Of a DNA stretch of 64,000 bases, positions 63,701 to 64,000 are shown piece by piece. Source of the DNA: Motacilla alba alba (taxonomy: Eukaryota > Chordata > Aves > Passeriformes > Motacillidae); assembly GCF_015832195.1 (NCBI RefSeq), contig NC_052018.1:56109666-56173665 (forward strand), in the 5' to 3' direction. The stretch's first letter is position 1; each line of letters starts with the position of its first letter. The notes under the pieces were generated by a model, which ran no database searches, was not told where the DNA came from, and saw only the letters and a program-made list of their open reading frames with translations. The translations under genes and the position numbers were made by a program.

Positions 63701-64000
63701 TGCAGAGTGACTTAAAAAGTCAACCCCTTCAAAGTACAATATTATGCAAGTGCAATTGAAACAAAACAAAATAAAACAGAGAGATTTACTTTCTAGTCCC
63801 TTGGAGTGACAGACATGCTCTCCTCAGGAGAGAGCGAGACCTGTGCAAGTGCGATGGCAGATACAGAAGTACAGTGTCAGCTGTACAGTGTCCTTTGTGA
63901 CACCTTTGTGTCCTCCCACTTGTGTTGTTCCACCCAAGCAGTGGTAATGGTACTACAGCTTGCTCATGAATTATGGTACCTTGAATGTGTTTCCATATCT

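Larger units (their letters stand above)
47622..64000 (-). other. SLC2A12: Probable SLC2A12 intron 2, no exon recognised
   Basis: Sixteen kilobases without a recognisable coding exon on either strand. The longest frames are about 130-150 codons and match nothing I know. It holds a (CCTT)n array, a CR1 fragment, a SINE and a 29-bp tandem duplication, all listed separately. A + frame at 62,223-62,597 follows an acceptor-like CTTTATCCCCACAG but has no identifiable partner. Assignment to the intron is inferred from the incomplete SLC2A12 exons and the gene's known large intron. Confidence 0.6.

Noticed and set aside
47622..64000. The large membrane-helix exon 2 of SLC2A12 within the window
   Set aside because: It would give a minus frame of several hundred codons with helices; none is present, so it should lie beyond 64 kb.
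1..64000. CRISPR arrays, bacterial operons, phage or proviral genes
   Set aside because: No direct-repeat/spacer array, no closely packed genes and no viral gene frames were seen; the sequence is vertebrate.

Overview
The window looks like nuclear DNA from a bird, most likely a passerine. It is AT-rich and gene-poor, with intron-containing vertebrate genes. It carries several 3' fragments of CR1 LINEs and at least two short retroposons with a tRNA-Ile-like head and a CR1-like tail, the TguSINE1 type known from songbirds. I see no bacterial, plasmid or phage features. The gene order TCF21 - TBPL1 - SLC2A12 matches human 6q23.2.

Layout. 1-10,260: gene-poor 5' flank of TCF21 with one tRNA-Ile/CR1 SINE. 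10,271-13,395: TCF21 on the + strand, two coding exons encoding 179 aa, preceded by a purine tract, an inverted GATA pair and a CT repeat. 13,400-14,240: a CpG-rich block just downstream. 14,241-23,140: intergenic sequence without a recognised gene. It holds one exon-like ORF (17.6-17.9 kb, minus) and a possible two-exon small gene (20,543-21,053, minus) encoding a cysteine-rich 111-aa protein I do not recognise. 23,145-24,230: a CR1 fragment running into the CpG-island promoter and non-coding first exon of TBPL1. 29,389-36,735: the six coding exons and 3' UTR of TBPL1 (+), encoding 183 aa. 36.7-45.1 kb: spacer with four minus-oriented CR1 fragments and a GC-rich 10-bp minisatellite. 45,140-47,621: two internal exons of SLC2A12 (GLUT12) on the minus strand. 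47,622-64,000: no recognisable exon. This is probably part of the large SLC2A12 intron 2 and contains a 134-bp (CCTT)n repeat, a SINE, a CR1 piece and a 29-bp tandem duplication.

The three recognised genes do not form a pathway. TCF21 is a mesodermal bHLH regulator, TBPL1 a TBP-related basal transcription factor, and SLC2A12 a hexose transporter. TBPL1 (+) and SLC2A12 (-) converge. The most interesting unexplained items are the possible two-exon gene at 20.5-21.1 kb, the CR1 piece at the TBPL1 promoter, and the unlocated last exon of SLC2A12 together with the nearby minisatellite whose frames are open. No unmistakably new system is visible; the novel-gene calls are hypotheses.
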